Positions 1 through 5,966 of a stretch of 7,319 bases of DNA are shown here, piece by piece. The stretch's first letter is position 1. Each line of letters begins with the position of its first letter. Origin of the DNA: Ignavibacteriaceae bacterium. Its GTDB lineage: Bacteria; Bacteroidota; Ignavibacteria; Ignavibacteriales; Ignavibacteriaceae. The notes beneath the pieces are model-generated. The model saw nothing but the letters and a program-made list of their open reading frames with translations, was not told the DNA's origin and made no database searches. Location: contig JANWIS010000068.1 in NCBI GenBank assembly GCA_025449775.1, positions 1 through 7,319 on the forward strand, written 5' to 3'. Position numbers and translations under genes: made by a program.

Positions 1-2
1 AA

Positions 3-764
3 TTAGATGATAGTTCAAAAATCTTCCTGAAATACAACGAGGGAATTTCAGACAACATGTTTATTAAAGAAGCTCACGGATTGAAAGAGCTTGCCAGCGC
101 AAAAGCAATAAGGATTCCTGAAGTTATAAGTTTTGATAAAGATTATATTCTATTAGAATACATTTCAACCGGTAACAAAAATAAAAATTTCTTTGATATA
201 TTCGGGAGAGAATTTGCTGAACTGCATAAATTAACATCTGATAAATATGGTTTTTACGAGGATAATTTTATCGGTTCGAATGTTCAGAAGAATATTCCTG
301 GTGAAAATGAAAAAAATAGCTGGGTAAGTTTTTATTTCAACAAAAGAATTTTATTCCAGCATCAACTTGCAGAAAAACTAGGAAATTCAACATCCGAGTT
401 AAGAAATGGAGTTTCAAAATTGGAAAATAAAATTGAACAAATAATTGGTGGTACAAAAGAAAAACCATCATTACTTCATGGTGATTTATGGAGTGGTAAT
501 TATATGATCGATGAAGATGGCAAAGTTGTACTTATTGATCCGGCCGTCTATTATGGCAATCGTGAAGCCGATCTTGGGATGACAAAATTATTCGGCGGTT
601 TCAGTTCAGAGTTTTATAAAGCATATAATGAAGCATTTCCATTGGAAGAAGGTTATGAGTACCGGGAAAATATTTACAAACTTTATCATGTACTAAATCA
701 TCTGAATTTATTTGGCGGTGGTTATTATTCTCAGGCGTTAAGTCTTATAAAGTTTTATATTTAA
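3..764 (+). CDS. Fructosamine kinase family protein (5' end outside window)
   Basis: Fructosamine/ketosamine-3-kinases are cytoplasmic APH-fold enzymes that phosphorylate sugars attached to amines, which lets glycated proteins or amino compounds be deglycated. The frame is open to the left edge. The 18 residues before the Met at position 57 include an 'IFLKYNEG' stretch, which matches the ATP-binding lysine strand of the family, so that Met is internal. Numbering from it, the catalytic loop is HGDLWSGN at residues 141-148 (Asp143, Asn148; bases 477-500) and the metal-binding Asp is in 'LIDPAVYYGNREADLGM' (Asp161). The HGDLWSGN form, with Trp, is characteristic of fructosamine kinases rather than other APH enzymes. 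About 253 residues are visible; the family is usually near 290, so roughly 35 N-terminal residues are missing. The glycosyltransferase gene begins 26 bp downstream on the same strand and may be co-transcribed. Family assignment is firm; the physiological substrate is not known. Confidence 0.93.
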   Translation, partial: LDDSSKIFLKYNEGISDNMFIKEAHGLKELASAKAIRIPEVISFDKDYILLEYISTGNKNKNFFDIFGREFAELHKLTSDKYGFYEDNFIGSNVQKNIPGENEKNSWVSFYFNKRILFQHQLAEKLGNSTSELRNGVSKLENKIEQIIGGTKEKPSLLHGDLWSGNYMIDEDGKVVLIDPAVYYGNREADLGMTKLFGGFSSEFYKAYNEAFPLEEGYEYRENIYKLYHVLNHLNLFGGGYYSQALSLIKFYI

Positions 765-790
765 ATTATTCTTTTTCAATTTATAGTAGT

Positions 791-1540
791 ATGAATAAAA
801 TTTCAGTAATAGTAATAACCAAAGATGAAGAGAAGAACATAACTGATTGTTTGAAAAGTATTCATTGGGCAGATGAAATAATTGTTGTTGATGCAGAAAG
901 TTCTGATCGGACTGTTGAATTAACGAAGAATTTTACAGAAAAAATATTTATACGCAAATGGGAAGGCTATGTGCCTCAAAAAAAATATGCATTAAGCCTT
1001 GCAAGCAATGAATGGGTTTTGAGCCTTGATGCTGATGAAAGAATAACTCCAGAATTGAAAGATGAAATCAATAACATATCAGAAAATCAGTTTGATGGAT
1101 ATAAAATCAGGAGAAAAAATTTTTTATACAGTAAGGAAATAAAAAGCTGCGGATGGGAATCTGATTACCAGTTGAGGTTTTTCAGAAAGAATAAAACAAC
1201 TTTAAATGATCGGCTGGTACACGAAAAATTTTCTGTCGATGGGAACATCGGTATTTTTAAAGAACCAATGATCCATTATACATTTAATTCCTTCTCAGAT
1301 TACTTTTCGAAAATTAATCATTATACCAGCCTAAAAGCCCGTGAACTCTACAATCAAAAAAGGAAAATAAACGGCTGGATAATTGTCACTCACACCATTT
1401 CATCCTTCTTTATTTTTTTTATTATGAAGAAAGGATTTAAAGACGGCGTTTATGGATTGATTATTTCCATTCTTCATTCAATCAGCACTGCAATAAACTA
1501 TTTAAAACTTTGGGAATTGCAAATAAAAAATCCGCGTTGA
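791..1540 (+). CDS. Family 2 glycosyltransferase, WaaE/KdtX-like (LPS core type)
   Basis: This 249-residue protein starts with the GT-A nucleotide-sugar fold: 'ISVIVITKDEEKNI' at residues 4-17, 'EIIVVDAESSDRT' around 29-41, and a DxD-type metal/nucleotide site 'LDADER' with Asp80 and Asp82. The ADEIIVVDA.SSDRT signature and the 'GYVPQKKYAL' segment (59-68) are typical of the WaaE/KdtX beta-1,4-glucosyltransferase subgroup, which adds a hexose to the lipopolysaccharide inner core at the cytoplasmic face of the inner membrane. The C-terminal part has two hydrophobic stretches (about 196-212 and 219-236) that could anchor it to the membrane. Length fits the subgroup. The ATG at 791 has no Shine-Dalgarno sequence, as is usual in Bacteroidota-like genomes. 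It follows the fructosamine kinase closely and may share its transcript. The donor and acceptor sugars cannot be read from the sequence. Confidence 0.88.
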   Translation: MNKISVIVITKDEEKNITDCLKSIHWADEIIVVDAESSDRTVELTKNFTEKIFIRKWEGYVPQKKYALSLASNEWVLSLDADERITPELKDEINNISENQFDGYKIRRKNFLYSKEIKSCGWESDYQLRFFRKNKTTLNDRLVHEKFSVDGNIGIFKEPMIHYTFNSFSDYFSKINHYTSLKARELYNQKRKINGWIIVTHTISSFFIFFIMKKGFKDGVYGLIISILHSISTAINYLKLWELQIKNPR

Positions 1541-1542
1541 CT

Positions 1543-1559
1543 TGCAAAATTCTATTGCA
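1543..1559. terminator. Weak inverted repeat between convergent genes
   Basis: TGCAA (1543-1547) and TTGCA (1555-1559) can pair across a 7-base loop in the 11 bp gap between the glycosyltransferase stop and the end of the FKBP gene, running into the latter's last codons. With a 5 bp AT-rich stem and no clear T-run, it is at best a marginal bidirectional terminator. Confidence 0.15.
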
Positions 1560-2385
1560 CTTCGAGCAATTCCACATCAAAGATTAAAGTTGAGTTAGCA
1601 GGAATTTTTTCCAACTGCATTTCGCCGTAACCTAATTGCGGTGGAACTATGAATCTGGCTTTCGAACCTTTTTTCAAATATCTTAAACCTTCATCCCATC
1701 CTGGAATTACTTGTCCCTGTCCAATCACAAATGAAATCGGGTCATCTCTTTCAACTGAACTATCAAACTTTGTATTATTCTCAAGATATCCAGTATAGTG
1801 AACTGTGACAACCTTACCTGAATCAGCAGAAGGTCCATCTCCCTGTGAAATGATTGCATATTTCAATCCACTTGAAGTTGTTTTAAAAGATGCCGGATCA
1901 ACTTTCCACATCTCAGCAACTATTTTGTCTTTTACTTCGAGAAGTTCCACTACAACCTTTAAATCTGTATTCGGCGGAATGAATCCAACACCAGCTTCTC
2001 CATAAGCAAGTTTGGATGGAATTATTATTGTTCTCGAGCCTCCTGTTTTCATTCCAACCACTCCTTCATCTGTACCTTTGATAAATGAATTTGAGTTGAG
2101 AACATATTTAACTGGTTGATTTCGTACCTTGGAATCTCCTAAAGATAAATTTTGTTTTGATTGATCGGCTGACCAGTCCGCAAATAAATCACTGCTATCC
2201 TTCGGGATCATCCATCCTTTGAAATGTATTGCAACTAAATCATCGGGTTTTGCTTCCCTTCCTGTTCCAAGTGAATCATCTTTAAACTGCAATCCTGATT
2301 CAAGAGTGACCACTTCAGGCTTTTTATCGCAGCCAAATATAAAAACTGTTAAAATAACGGATATTACTAAAAATAACTTTTGCAT
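1552..2385 (-). CDS. Lipoprotein with tandem FKBP-type peptidyl-prolyl isomerase domains
   Basis: FKBP proteins catalyse cis-trans isomerisation of prolyl bonds and act as folding helpers. This 277-residue protein has a lipoprotein signal peptide (hydrophobic residues 4-17, lipobox IFGC with Cys19), so it should be a lipid-anchored envelope protein. Domain 1 spans about residues 44-150 and domain 2 about 186-276. Domain 2 keeps the FKBP active-site set: Tyr197 in 'VHYTGYL', Phe207-Asp208 in 'KFDSS', 'QVIPGWDEGL' (225-234, Trp230), Tyr253 in 'LGYGE' and the closing 'LIFDVELLEV'. Domain 1 keeps the C-terminal half ('KLAYGEAGVGFIPPNTDL') but has 'FIKGTDEGV' where VIPGW is expected and no recognisable FDSS, so it is probably weak or non-catalytic. 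The ATG at 2385 is preceded by an AAGGAAAG Shine-Dalgarno-like sequence, the clearest one in the window. The gene converges on the glycosyltransferase with 11 bp between stops. Confidence 0.95.
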   Translation of the reverse strand: MQKLFLVISVILTVFIFGCDKKPEVVTLESGLQFKDDSLGTGREAKPDDLVAIHFKGWMIPKDSSDLFADWSADQSKQNLSLGDSKVRNQPVKYVLNSNSFIKGTDEGVVGMKTGGSRTIIIPSKLAYGEAGVGFIPPNTDLKVVVELLEVKDKIVAEMWKVDPASFKTTSSGLKYAIISQGDGPSADSGKVVTVHYTGYLENNTKFDSSVERDDPISFVIGQGQVIPGWDEGLRYLKKGSKARFIVPPQLGYGEMQLEKIPANSTLIFDVELLEVQ

Positions 2386-2387
2386 TG

Positions 2388-2396
2388 CTTTCCTTT
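2388..2396 (-). promoter_or_regulatory. Shine-Dalgarno-like site of the FKBP lipoprotein gene
   Basis: On the minus strand the bases just before the ATG at 2385 read AAAGGAAAG-C. This purine-rich block supports that start. Most other starts in the window lack any such site. Confidence 0.5.
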
Positions 2397-2410
2397 TTGT
2401 TTTTGACGGG

Positions 2411-2418
2411 CAAATATA
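2411..2418 (-). promoter_or_regulatory. Bacteroidota-type -7 box (TATATTTG) for the FKBP gene
   Basis: The minus strand reads TATATTTG, an exact match to the TAnnTTTG -7 consensus used by the primary sigma factor in Bacteroidota. It lies 25 bases before the ATG, giving a leader of about 20 bases. A TTG sits 14 bases upstream of the box, closer than the usual -33 spacing, so the -33 element is uncertain. Confidence 0.5.
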
Positions 2419-2483
2419 TCAATAAAATTTATCAACTTTAATTGAAGAAAAATTTATTCCTATGAATTAATAAACCAACAACT

Positions 2484-2491
2484 TACATTTG
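2484..2491 (+). promoter_or_regulatory. Bacteroidota-type -7 box (TACATTTG) for the M15 peptidase gene
   Basis: The plus strand reads TACATTTG, an exact TAnnTTTG match, 35 bases before the TTG start at 2527. This predicts a leader of roughly 30 bases. No good -33 TTTG is seen at the expected distance. Together with the box on the opposite strand at 2411-2418 it would make this 141 bp gap a divergent promoter region. Confidence 0.42.
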
Positions 2492-2526
2492 AACTGAAAA
2501 TAGTGTATCAATAACTTGTAGGGACT

Positions 2527-3213
2527 TTGAACAAAACCAATTTTTTCTCAACTGGGCTGTTAATTCTTACTTTATCAAATAACATAAACAACAGCATATT
2601 CTCACAGCAGAAACCTGATTCTTCAAAACCAGATTATATAAAAACCTCATCAGCACAGGATGATTCAAGCGACCTGATCATTGATTCAAATTTAAGTTTC
2701 GAAGCTGCAATCAAAGGTCAGAATATTCCTCAATCAATCATTAAAAATTTAGAATTAGTAACAGTTCAATATTATAGTTTTGATGGAAAGCTGCATCAAG
2801 GTCAAATTGTTTTACACAAAGATTTAGTTAAGGATATTCAGGAGATCTTTTTGGTGATTAAAGATTCAAAATTCCTGATAAACAAAGTCGTGCCAATAAG
2901 TCAATATAACTGGTCCGACGAAGAATCAACTAAAGACAACAACACTTCTGCATTTAACTACAGGTTTATTTCAGGTACAAAAGTTATGTCGCAACATGCT
3001 TATGCATTAGCGATTGATATCAATCCGCTATTAAATCCGTACACTAAAAAAGGTACTAACACACCTTCGGTTAGCAAATACGATACAACTAAAGCCGGAA
3101 CAATTATTTCAGGTTCACTAATCGAAACTGAATTTAAAAAACGCGGATGGAACTGGGGTGGTGATTGGAAAAGTGTAAAAGATTATCAGCACTTTGAAAA
3201 AAAGTTAAAGTAA
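2527..3213 (+). CDS. Exported M15-family D-Ala-D-Ala carboxypeptidase-like peptidase
   Basis: Members of this M15 subgroup (Peptidase_M15_4/VanY-like) are zinc peptidases that cut peptidoglycan stem peptides or related cross-bridges outside the cytoplasm. The 228-residue protein has an N-terminal signal sequence (hydrophobic core about residues 7-17, likely cut near 'SIFS-QQ'). The zinc motif is 'SQHAYALAIDINP' (155-167) with His157 and Asp164, and the third ligand is His222 in 'DYQHFE'. 'NNTSAFNYR' (138-146) and 'RGWNWGGDW' (206-214) are also hallmarks of the family, so the active site looks intact. No in-frame ATG lies between the upstream stop (TAA 2512-2514) and the catalytic region. The start is therefore TTG at 2527, the only choice that gives a signal peptide. 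An AGGGA at 2520-2524 lies very close to it and is doubtful as a ribosome site. The 3' end overlaps the convergent esterase gene by 9 bp. The exact bond cut is unknown. Confidence 0.9.
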   Translation: MNKTNFFSTGLLILTLSNNINNSIFSQQKPDSSKPDYIKTSSAQDDSSDLIIDSNLSFEAAIKGQNIPQSIIKNLELVTVQYYSFDGKLHQGQIVLHKDLVKDIQEIFLVIKDSKFLINKVVPISQYNWSDEESTKDNNTSAFNYRFISGTKVMSQHAYALAIDINPLLNPYTKKGTNTPSVSKYDTTKAGTIISGSLIETEFKKRGWNWGGDWKSVKDYQHFEKKLK

Positions 3214-4365
3214 ACCTCTTCCCTTCTCCGTTCCGAACATAAAAATTAAAGCTTTCCAGAAACGTTTTGCCCAGGAACTTTCATTATGCGAACCATTATT
3301 ATCTTTATAGAAATAAAAATCTTCTTTCCCGGTAAATCCTTTTGATTCTAATGAATTCAGCATTTCATCAACTCCAAACTGTAATTGTGAATCGAGTTTA
3401 TCATTACCATTATCAATGTAGATTTTAATATCCTTTTTCTCACCCTGATATTGAAGAACATTGTCAACAAAATCATAACGATCAATTTTAAAAGCAGGAG
3501 AAAGACATGCTGATTTTGAAAAAACCTGAGAATATTCCCAGCTCAAAATAAACGAGATCAATCCGCCGGATGATGAACCTCCGGCAGCAGTATTTTCCCT
3601 TTGTACAAGCGTTCTATAATTTCTGTCGATGAAAGGTTTGAGAGAATCAACAATGAAATTCATATAAGCTTTTCCCAATTCATCTTCTGAATATTCATTG
3701 CTTCTGTCGATTGAATTATAAATGCCAACTATGATAATCGGCTCAATAAAATTTTTTCGGATAAGTGTATCTGCTTTTTCATCAATTTGCCAATCAACAC
3801 CAAATAATGATGTAGTGGGATCAAAAATATTCTGACCATCCTGCACATATAAAACCGGATAACTTTTGTCGGTTTCCAAATAGTAGAAAGGAGGAAGCCA
3901 GACTATGATATTCCTTTCCCGAATTCCTTCGCCTTTAAAATTAAGATGATACTTAACTATTCCAGTAATTTGGAGTGATTCTTTATTCTGACGCTGATCT
4001 GACCAACGCTTAACTTCAATAATTATTGTAGTATCATTTTTAACTTCCAGTAAATGATTTGAAGGAATTAACCCATCATCAGTAAGAGCTTCTTTATCCC
4101 AGCTTCCACGTGTAATTTTAAATTCAAGTTTATCTCCATGATTAAAAATAATTTTCCTCGACCAGAATCCTTCACTTATTTCAAAAAGCTCTGCAACATC
4201 AGACTGCCAGTTACCTAAATTTATATGATTTCCCACCACATAAATTTTTGAATCAGTAGAAATATTATTGCTTCTTACTTCAAAAGTGACTGCAACCTTG
4301 TTTTGAGCTGATAAAGAACAAGTTAATAACAAGATATTCAAAAAATGGAGTATGCATTTTTTCAT
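3205..4365 (-). CDS. Secreted CBM20-esterase (alpha/beta hydrolase, enterochelin-esterase/esterase D type)
   Basis: This is a two-domain exported hydrolase of 386 residues. I use the ATG at 4365 rather than the in-frame ATG at 4413 because translation then begins 'MKKCILHFLNILLLTCSLSAQ', a standard signal peptide. The earlier start would put 16 polar residues in front of it and intrude into the divergent gene's leader. Residues about 22-121 resemble a CBM20 starch-binding domain ('IYVVGNHINLGNW', then 'KLEFKITRGSW'). Residues about 132-380 are a putative-esterase (PF00756-like) alpha/beta hydrolase: 'YPVLYVQDGQNIFDP', the nucleophile elbow GGSSSGG with probable nucleophile Ser265, an acidic segment 'IDNGNDKLD' (about 317-325) and His360 in 'GSHNESSW'. 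The order fits a full Ser-Asp-His triad. CBM20 suggests binding to alpha-glucan, or it may serve as a structural module. The ester substrate is unknown. The gene is divergent from the beta-helix lipoprotein and convergent with the M15 peptidase. Confidence 0.9.
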   Translation of the reverse strand: MKKCILHFLNILLLTCSLSAQNKVAVTFEVRSNNISTDSKIYVVGNHINLGNWQSDVAELFEISEGFWSRKIIFNHGDKLEFKITRGSWDKEALTDDGLIPSNHLLEVKNDTTIIIEVKRWSDQRQNKESLQITGIVKYHLNFKGEGIRERNIIVWLPPFYYLETDKSYPVLYVQDGQNIFDPTTSLFGVDWQIDEKADTLIRKNFIEPIIIVGIYNSIDRSNEYSEDELGKAYMNFIVDSLKPFIDRNYRTLVQRENTAAGGSSSGGLISFILSWEYSQVFSKSACLSPAFKIDRYDFVDNVLQYQGEKKDIKIYIDNGNDKLDSQLQFGVDEMLNSLESKGFTGKEDFYFYKDNNGSHNESSWAKRFWKALIFMFGTEKGRGLL

Positions 4366-4436
4366 TTTAAATTGGTATGGATGTTGTATTTTTCTGGTAT
4401 AAATTAAGTTCATATCAGTTTGAATATAGAATAAAT
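4366..4436. promoter_or_regulatory. Divergent promoter region between esterase and beta-helix lipoprotein
   Basis: With the starts chosen here, 71 bp separate the two divergent start codons, so any promoters for both exported proteins must lie here or run into the opposite gene. It is very AT-rich. I find no exact TAnnTTTG match on either strand; the nearest on + is TATTTTTC, one base off. No Shine-Dalgarno precedes either ATG. The assignment rests on gene orientation alone. Confidence 0.35.
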
Positions 4437-5396
4437 ATGAAATTATTTGCTCTAAAAATAATAATTCTGATGTTCGTAATCATTGAGGGCTGTGCTGACA
4501 GAACTTTGACCGAACCCGGTTTTGATCCCGGATTAGGAGGAATTTATACTTCAATCGGCGGCGAAGTTTCAGGAATACTTTTAAAAAATAAATCACCTTA
4601 TCTTGTAACCAACGATATATCAGTTTCAGCTGATTCAAGTCTTATGATCGAAGCCGGAACAATATTTTTCTTTGAGGAGAACGCCGGACTTTATATTTAT
4701 GGAGGTATTAAAGTATCCGGGACAGAAGATTCACAGGTTTTGTTTCGCGCATTTGGAAACGGCTGGGAAGGAATCCATTCAATCAATCCAACTGATAGTT
4801 TGATTTTTTCTTTTTGTGTAATCAGGGATGTATTTCTCCCTTCCGAAAGTTCCATAAAGTACGGATCGATCGAAGCTGAAAATGCGAATTTAATTATACG
4901 CAATTGCTATTTCACAAATAATTATACCCAGTTTGGTGGAGCATTAGCTTTACTTAATACTAATTCCGAAATCACTAACAATGTTTTTTATCAGAATGAA
5001 AGTGTTGTTTACGGCGGTGCAATCTTATCACAGAGCTCTTCGAATAAAATTATTAACAATACATTTCGCTTAAATTTCTGTCTGAATTTTGGCGGTGGTT
5101 TAGTTATAATCGACCCGGTTAATGAAGAAATTCAAAACAATATTTTTTATGAAAACTTCTCTTATCTCGGTGATCCGAGAATTGAGGTTGTTTCCGGCGA
5201 CACAACTAATATTAATGAACAATTCAATTTCCTTGCATTCGGAACAATGGATCCGTTGTTTAATTCTTCAACTAATTTTCATTTATCAGTAAACTCACCA
5301 TGCAGAAATGCTGGAAACCCTGATACTGAATTTAACGATCAGGATGGATCCCGGAATGACCAGGGAGCTTACGGCGGACCGAACGGAGATTGGTAA
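4437..5396 (+). CDS. Beta-helix lipoprotein with choice-of-anchor-Q-like C-terminus
   Basis: This 319-residue exported protein starts at ATG 4437, which yields a lipoprotein signal ('MKLFALKIIILMFVIIEGC', Cys19). The in-frame ATG at 4377 would add 20 residues ahead of that signal and is unlikely. After a Gly-rich linker the protein forms a right-handed parallel beta-helix. The central coils (bases about 4902-5156) repeat at roughly 25 residues with the pattern N-N-x-F-x-x-N...GGA: 'NCYFTNN...FGGAL', 'NNVFYQN...YGGAI', 'NNTFRLN...FGGGL', 'NNIFYEN'. The tail reads 'SPCRNAGNPDTEF' and then 'DGSRNDQGAYGGPNGDW', the motif that ends many pectin-lyase-fold surface proteins of Bacteroidota and relatives. 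No lyase catalytic residues can be recognised, so an adhesive, structural or carbohydrate-binding role is as likely as an enzymatic one. The GNAT gene follows after 36 bp. Confidence 0.88.
   Translation: MKLFALKIIILMFVIIEGCADRTLTEPGFDPGLGGIYTSIGGEVSGILLKNKSPYLVTNDISVSADSSLMIEAGTIFFFEENAGLYIYGGIKVSGTEDSQVLFRAFGNGWEGIHSINPTDSLIFSFCVIRDVFLPSESSIKYGSIEAENANLIIRNCYFTNNYTQFGGALALLNTNSEITNNVFYQNESVVYGGAILSQSSSNKIINNTFRLNFCLNFGGGLVIIDPVNEEIQNNIFYENFSYLGDPRIEVVSGDTTNINEQFNFLAFGTMDPLFNSSTNFHLSVNSPCRNAGNPDTEFNDQDGSRNDQGAYGGPNGDW
4902..5156 (+). repeat. Parallel beta-helix coil repeats within the lipoprotein
   Basis: About three and a half coils of roughly 25 residues share N-[CN]-x-F-x-x-N at the start and a GGA/GGG turn in the middle. 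The repeats are protein-level and diverged; the DNA copies are not identical. Confidence 0.7.
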
Positions 5397-5432
5397 TAGT
5401 TTTCCTTCCTTTAAATTTCTTAATTTTACATA

Positions 5433-5966
5433 ATGAAAATTTCACTTGGTGATTTTTGTATCCGCAGTTATGAATTCTCAGATAAAGAATCACTGGTGAA
5501 GTACGCTAACAACTATAATATTTCCAAATTGCTTCGTGAACAATTTCCATTTCCTTACACAGTAACAGATGCAGAAACATGGCTTATACACGCTTGTAAC
5601 CAGGAACCGGAAACTAGTTTTGTAATTTCAACTGACAAAGAATTGATCGGCGCAATTGGAATAATTCTTCAGGAAGATGTACACAGGTTTTCGGCGGAAA
5701 TAGGATACTGGGTTGGTGAACCTTTCTGGGGAAAAGGAATTGCAACAATAGCAGTGAAATCATTTACAGATTTTTCATTTAAATATTTTAATCTAAACAG
5801 AATTTTTGCAAATGTATTCGAAGGAAATGATGCTTCTGAAAAAGTTTTGATAAAATCAGGTTACAGAAAAGAAGCGACGTTAAAAAAATCAGTATTTAAA
5901 GATGAAACATTTTTGGATCAGTATATTTACTCAATCATGAAAGAAGATCTAAAGCAGATAAAATGA
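5433..5966 (+). CDS. GNAT N-acetyltransferase, RimJ/RimL type
   Basis: The protein is a 177-residue cytoplasmic acetyl-CoA-dependent N-acetyltransferase of the Acetyltransf_3 (RimJ/RimL-like) group. Visible hallmarks are 'AEIGYWVGEPFWGKGIATIAVK' (about 88-109), in which WGKGIAT is the pyrophosphate-binding loop for acetyl-CoA, then 'LNRIFANVFEGNDASEKVLIKSGY' (121-144), with Asn132 and the helix that follows in this family. The length is normal and nothing is missing. The substrate may be a ribosomal protein N-terminus, an antibiotic, a polyamine or an amino sugar; the sequence does not decide. Its stop codon overlaps the start of the kinase-RapZ gene (ATGA, 5963-5966), so the two are likely translated together. 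It starts 36 bp after the beta-helix gene with no Shine-Dalgarno or exact TAnnTTTG box in the gap, so read-through from upstream is plausible. Confidence 0.92.
   Translation: MKISLGDFCIRSYEFSDKESLVKYANNYNISKLLREQFPFPYTVTDAETWLIHACNQEPETSFVISTDKELIGAIGIILQEDVHRFSAEIGYWVGEPFWGKGIATIAVKSFTDFSFKYFNLNRIFANVFEGNDASEKVLIKSGYRKEATLKKSVFKDETFLDQYIYSIMKEDLKQIK

Noticed and set aside
57..59. ATG as the start of the fructosamine kinase
   Set aside because: The frame is open upstream to the window edge, and those residues (IFLKYNEG...) match the family's conserved N-terminal lysine region, so the gene starts outside the window.
1805..2005. 66-codon frame on + inside the FKBP gene
   Set aside because: It is antisense to strongly conserved FKBP domain sequence and its translation resembles no protein.
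2219..2425. 68-codon frame on + over the 5' end of the FKBP gene
   Set aside because: It is antisense to the FKBP signal peptide and promoter and has no protein features of its own.
4697..4903. 68-codon frame on - inside the beta-helix gene
   Set aside because: It is the shadow of a well-supported lipoprotein on the other strand.
4902..5156. Possible DNA tandem repeat or CRISPR-like array
   Set aside because: The periodicity is in the protein (beta-helix coils); the DNA units are not identical and there are no spacers.
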